Assembly: GCF_032854445.1 (NCBI RefSeq)
Contig: NC_088302.1
Location: forward strand, 10,223,338-10,287,337
DNA length: 64,000 nucleotides
Reading direction: 5' to 3'
DNA from: Liolophura sinensis
Lineage: Eukaryota; Mollusca; Polyplacophora; Chitonida; Chitonidae
Numbering within the stretch: the stretch's first letter is position 1; each line of letters begins with the position of its first letter. The position numbers were made by a program, and so were the translations under genes. This document shows positions 61,461 to 64,000 of this stretch, in pieces. The notes beneath the pieces are model-generated. The model was not told the origin of the DNA. It saw only the letters and a program-made list of their open reading frames with translations, and made no database searches.

Positions 61461-62170
61461 ACAACACATGACGTGGATGTCGGGTCATCACCACCGATCA
61501 AGCAGCATCCATACCGACTTAATCCTACGAAGGCCCAGAAGGTACAACAGGAAACTGAATACATAATGGAGAATAACATCACTGAACCAGGTCAGAGTAA
61601 TTGGCCTTCTCCGATTGTGGTTATTCCCAAACCAGATGGTTCAATCAGGCTGTACGTTGATTACCGCCAGGTCAATGCTATAACAAAGGATGACTCACAC
61701 CCCATTCCAGGCATAGAGGATTGTATTGACAAAGATGGAAAAGCTAAATTTGTCAGCAAAATAGATTTGTTAAAAGGATATTGACAAGTATCACTGACGG
61801 AGAATTCCAAGGAAATTTCAGGTTTTTATCAGTTCCGAGTCATGCCCTTTGGGATGAAAAACGCCCCAGCTACGTTCCAGCGACTGGCCAGTCACGTGAC
61901 AAATGGGCTAGGCTTTGCAAGTGCCTACATTGATGACATCATGGTCTTCAGTTATTCGGGGGAAGACCACCTCAGTCACCTGACTCAGCTGTTTAGACTA
62001 CTTTCAGGACATCAACTGGTCATCAATTTGAAGAAGAGCGAGTTCGCCAAGGCCAAAGTCACGCTTCCTTGGTCACGTGGTTGGAGGTGGACAAATCGTA
62101 CCTCGAAAGGCTACAATAAAAGCAATAGTCCAACTACCAGTGCCTACAACCAAGAAAGAGATTCTCAGTT
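61461..62170 (+). pseudogene. Retrotransposon reverse transcriptase (Ty3/gypsy), inactivated
   Basis: RT landmarks in order: IKQHPYR (about 61495), WPSPIVVIPKPDGS (about 61600-61645), VDYRQVNAIT (about 61655), KIDLLKGY (about 61760), MPFGMKNAPATFQRL (61842-61886) and the catalytic YIDD box (61926-61937). A TGA at 61782-61784 replaces the Trp codon normally found after KGY. About seven residues usually present before YQFRVMPFG are missing. Single-base insertions near 62064 and 62170 shift the frame twice; conserved FLGH, PVPTTKKEI and FCRKF appear in successive frames. RT would copy the element RNA into cDNA in the cytoplasmic particle; this copy cannot. Confidence 0.93.
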
Positions 62171-62731
62171 TTTGGCGTCTGTGGCTTCTGCCGGAAGTTT
62201 GTGCCTAACTTGGATGATGTAGTCGGCTCTCTCACTCATGTACTCAAGAAGAATGTCAAATTCGAATGGACGAAAACTTGCCAGCAAGCATTCGACGGCT
62301 TGAAAGCCATTTTGTCAAATGAACCTGTCTTTCAAGCGCCGGACTTTGACAAACCCTTTAGGCTTGCTGTGGACGCCAGTGACATTGGGGTGGGAGCTGT
62401 GTTGCTACAAGAAGATGATCATGGATTAGAAAAACCTGTTAGTTACTTCTCCAAGAAGTTAAACAGGCATCAGAAAAATTACTCAAGCATGAAGAAGGAG
62501 GCACTTGGCCTTATATTAGCTGTGCAACATTTTGAAGTGTTCATTTCCAACGGTCCTCGGAAAGTAACCGTTTACACACACCACAACCCTCTTGTCTTTC
62601 TAGAGAAATTCAAAACGAAAAATAAAAGGTTACTCCGTTGGTCTCTGACAATACAGCCATATTCTCTAGACGCTTTACACATTTCAGGAAAGAATCATCT
62701 TGCTGCTGATCTGATATCTAGATCTAGTTAA
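62171..62731 (+). pseudogene. Retrotransposon RNase H domain, catalytic Asp replaced
   Basis: One frame stays open from about 62171 to a TAA at 62729-62731. It includes the RT connection (FEWTKTCQQAFDGLKAIL) and RNase H. Visible catalytic positions are the Asp of VDASDIG (62372-62374), the Glu of KKEALGL (about 62500), and the Asp of AADLISR near the end. The family's YTDHNPL motif reads YTHHNPL (His codon 62579-62581), so one metal-binding Asp is lost. No integrase follows. RNase H normally removes template RNA during cDNA synthesis. It is the best-preserved part of the element. Confidence 0.92.
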
Positions 62732-62852
62732 AAGTCTATCAGATAAGTATAATTCTTTGAAACGGCACCTTTTCAAATTATGAAGCTCCCCTAGGTAAAT
62801 TGTTAAAGTTGTTGTAAAGGTCAATGTACTTTGAGCAGAATGATTTTTCTTT

Positions 62853-62863
62853 AAGTGGGGAGG
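62853..62863 (+). other. Polypurine tract (plus-strand primer site)
   Basis: 'aagtggggagg' immediately precedes the right LTR (TGTC at 62864). Purine-only sequence at this exact position is the plus-strand priming site in LTR retrotransposons. Confidence 0.88.
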
Positions 62864-63790
62864 TGTCATGTAGCAATACATTGCATGTTTATAGTTGTAC
62901 ATTTCCCCAGCGTTGCTTAGTCACGTGACATGTTCATTTCAGTCGCAACCGGGTACTCTAAATATAGAACATCTTGTAAATTTCTAGCCAATCAGTTTCG
63001 ATTGACCGATGCTTCTGGAAAATGACCTTGTTATGTTTTTTCTTTGTTCTTTCTCGAAGCTTCGATGACAGTATATAAGGCAGCAGACTTGTTGGCTTGG
63101 AGAGAGTCAGTGATAGTTATGAACAGTGATAGTGATAAGATAGTTATACGACAGTGATATTTGGACAGCTATAAGGTGCTGTTCATCGAATGTCGTTTAT
63201 TTGAGTTACGGACAATACATCACAGCTATAGTTAGAAGAAATCGTTAGCACCTTTGAAGTGGAAAAGCCGGTGTAATTTTACATTAGCCGGACTAAGGCT
63301 TACGGGTGATTGTCGGTGGACAGTCTGCTGTTTGTGAACTGTGGTTATCGTGTATATATTAACTGCTTGCTAGAGGATTTGTGGTCTCGGTACCAGAAAA
63401 GTATCAACCTGCCTTGGTAAGACGAGCGGGAGGATTCAACAGTGTCATGGTTGGGGGAGATCAACAAACTGTGCCAATAAAGAGGAAACGGACGTCCAGA
63501 AACAGGATTGGAATATTCCAGGGCAGAGTGGACAACGACGGAAAGTCAAGTTAAGGACTGTAGCGTAACTCGGGTCTGAAGAATTTGTACACACGAGTAA
63601 GCTGCGGTCAGTTATTGTAACATTTATTATGTATATATATCCTGTGCATTGCTATTGGTTGTTTAAATCATTATTTTCCTTTTGATTTATTAAATTGTTG
63701 AACCAACCATTTGAGTGTTTGAGAGTGTTTGACCCAGGTTAGGCTCGTTATCGGGAATTGAGTTTACCTTATTATACCGATGCCCGAACA
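62864..63790 (+). repeat. Right LTR (complete, 927 bp)
   Basis: Starts TGTC and ends 'gatgcccgaaca', followed by the target duplication 'ctac' (63791-63794). It keeps the E-box palindrome (62920-62929) and TATA box (63072-63078). Compared with the left LTR it has small indels and a short TA tract. Confidence 0.92.
63072..63078 (+). promoter_or_regulatory. TATA box of the right LTR
   Basis: 'tatataaggcagcag', same position as in the left LTR. It could in principle drive transcription outward into flanking DNA. Confidence 0.6.
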
Positions 63791-64000
63791 CTACACAAAT
63801 TCATCCACAAAAATATTTCATAGAGGTTAAACAGGAGTGTAGCACCCAGCTTGAGTCAAAATTTGTGAAAATATTTCACCACAAAATGACTTTATGCGTT
63901 ATGTGTAGAGCAGATATTTACGCAGTAAGAAATGTTTGTTGTAGTCCACAATTAAAGACAAAAAGTTGAAATCTTAATTGGAACGGACTATACTGCTTGT

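Larger units (their letters stand above)
59742..63790 (+). mobile_element. Ty3/gypsy-class LTR retrotransposon, internally deleted and decayed
   Basis: Two direct LTRs (59742-60700 and 62864-63790) flank about 2.2 kb with protease, reverse transcriptase and RNase H in pol order. A 4-bp target duplication 'ctac' (59738-59741 and 63791-63794) marks the insertion. The right LTR is complete (TGTC...AACA). The left LTR lacks its last 15 bases and runs directly into protease sequence, so one deletion removed its end, the primer-binding site and gag. A second deletion removed integrase: only 132 bases separate RNase H from the right LTR. No env-like frame is present. Several stops and frameshifts exist, so this copy is dead and cannot be reverse-transcribed in the normal way. 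The LTRs look roughly 94-95% identical by eye. Confidence 0.93.

Noticed and set aside
62732-62863. Possible integrase or envelope gene between RNase H and the right LTR
   Set aside because: Only 132 bases with no open frame of note. Neither gene is present.

Overview
The window looks like AT-rich, non-coding DNA from a lophotrochozoan invertebrate nuclear genome, most likely a mollusc. The evidence is a lack of dense coding, many microsatellites and minisatellites, tRNA-derived SINEs of types I recall as abundant in molluscan genomes, a Penelope-like element, LTR retroelements and a fragment of a fucolectin-like gene. No bacterial-style operon, CRISPR array, rRNA gene or free-standing tRNA gene was seen. 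I found no intact protein-coding gene, and most open frames look like chance.

Layout, left half. 1-10.5 kb is mostly unrecognised, with degenerate tandem repeats, a SINE relic at 5.4 kb, a local duplication at 9-10.3 kb and a MITE-like element at 9.6 kb. On the minus strand, 10.7-11.4 kb holds a broken lectin-type (FTP domain) gene fragment followed by a PAN-like exon. 13.17-14.25 kb is the 3' part of a Penelope-like retroelement, bounded by (TA)n and (CT)n microsatellites and split by a SINE that left a 12-bp target duplication. 16.7-17.2 kb is a SINE inserted inside another SINE, with a 15-bp target duplication. There is a 200-N assembly gap at 19.8-20.0 kb.

Layout, right half. A full-length 259-bp SINE with a perfect 12-bp target duplication lies at 34.0 kb. 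Two adjacent minisatellites occupy 40.07-41.12 kb. A direct segmental duplication of about 6.2 kb (42.9-49.1 and 52.6-58.8 kb) flanks a 28-bp minisatellite. After duplicating, the copies diverged by separate insertions: a MITE in the left copy, a SINE and a solo LTR in the right. 59742-63790 is a Ty3/gypsy-class LTR retrotransposon with both LTRs, a 4-bp target duplication and a polypurine tract. It has decayed protease, RT and RNase H, but gag, the primer-binding site and integrase are missing.

The window is best read as layers of mobile-element insertion, duplication and decay. I did not find a convincing new biological system. The most useful leads are the shared 3' tail of three SINE families, the mosaic identity of the segmental duplication, and the lectin/PAN gene fragment.
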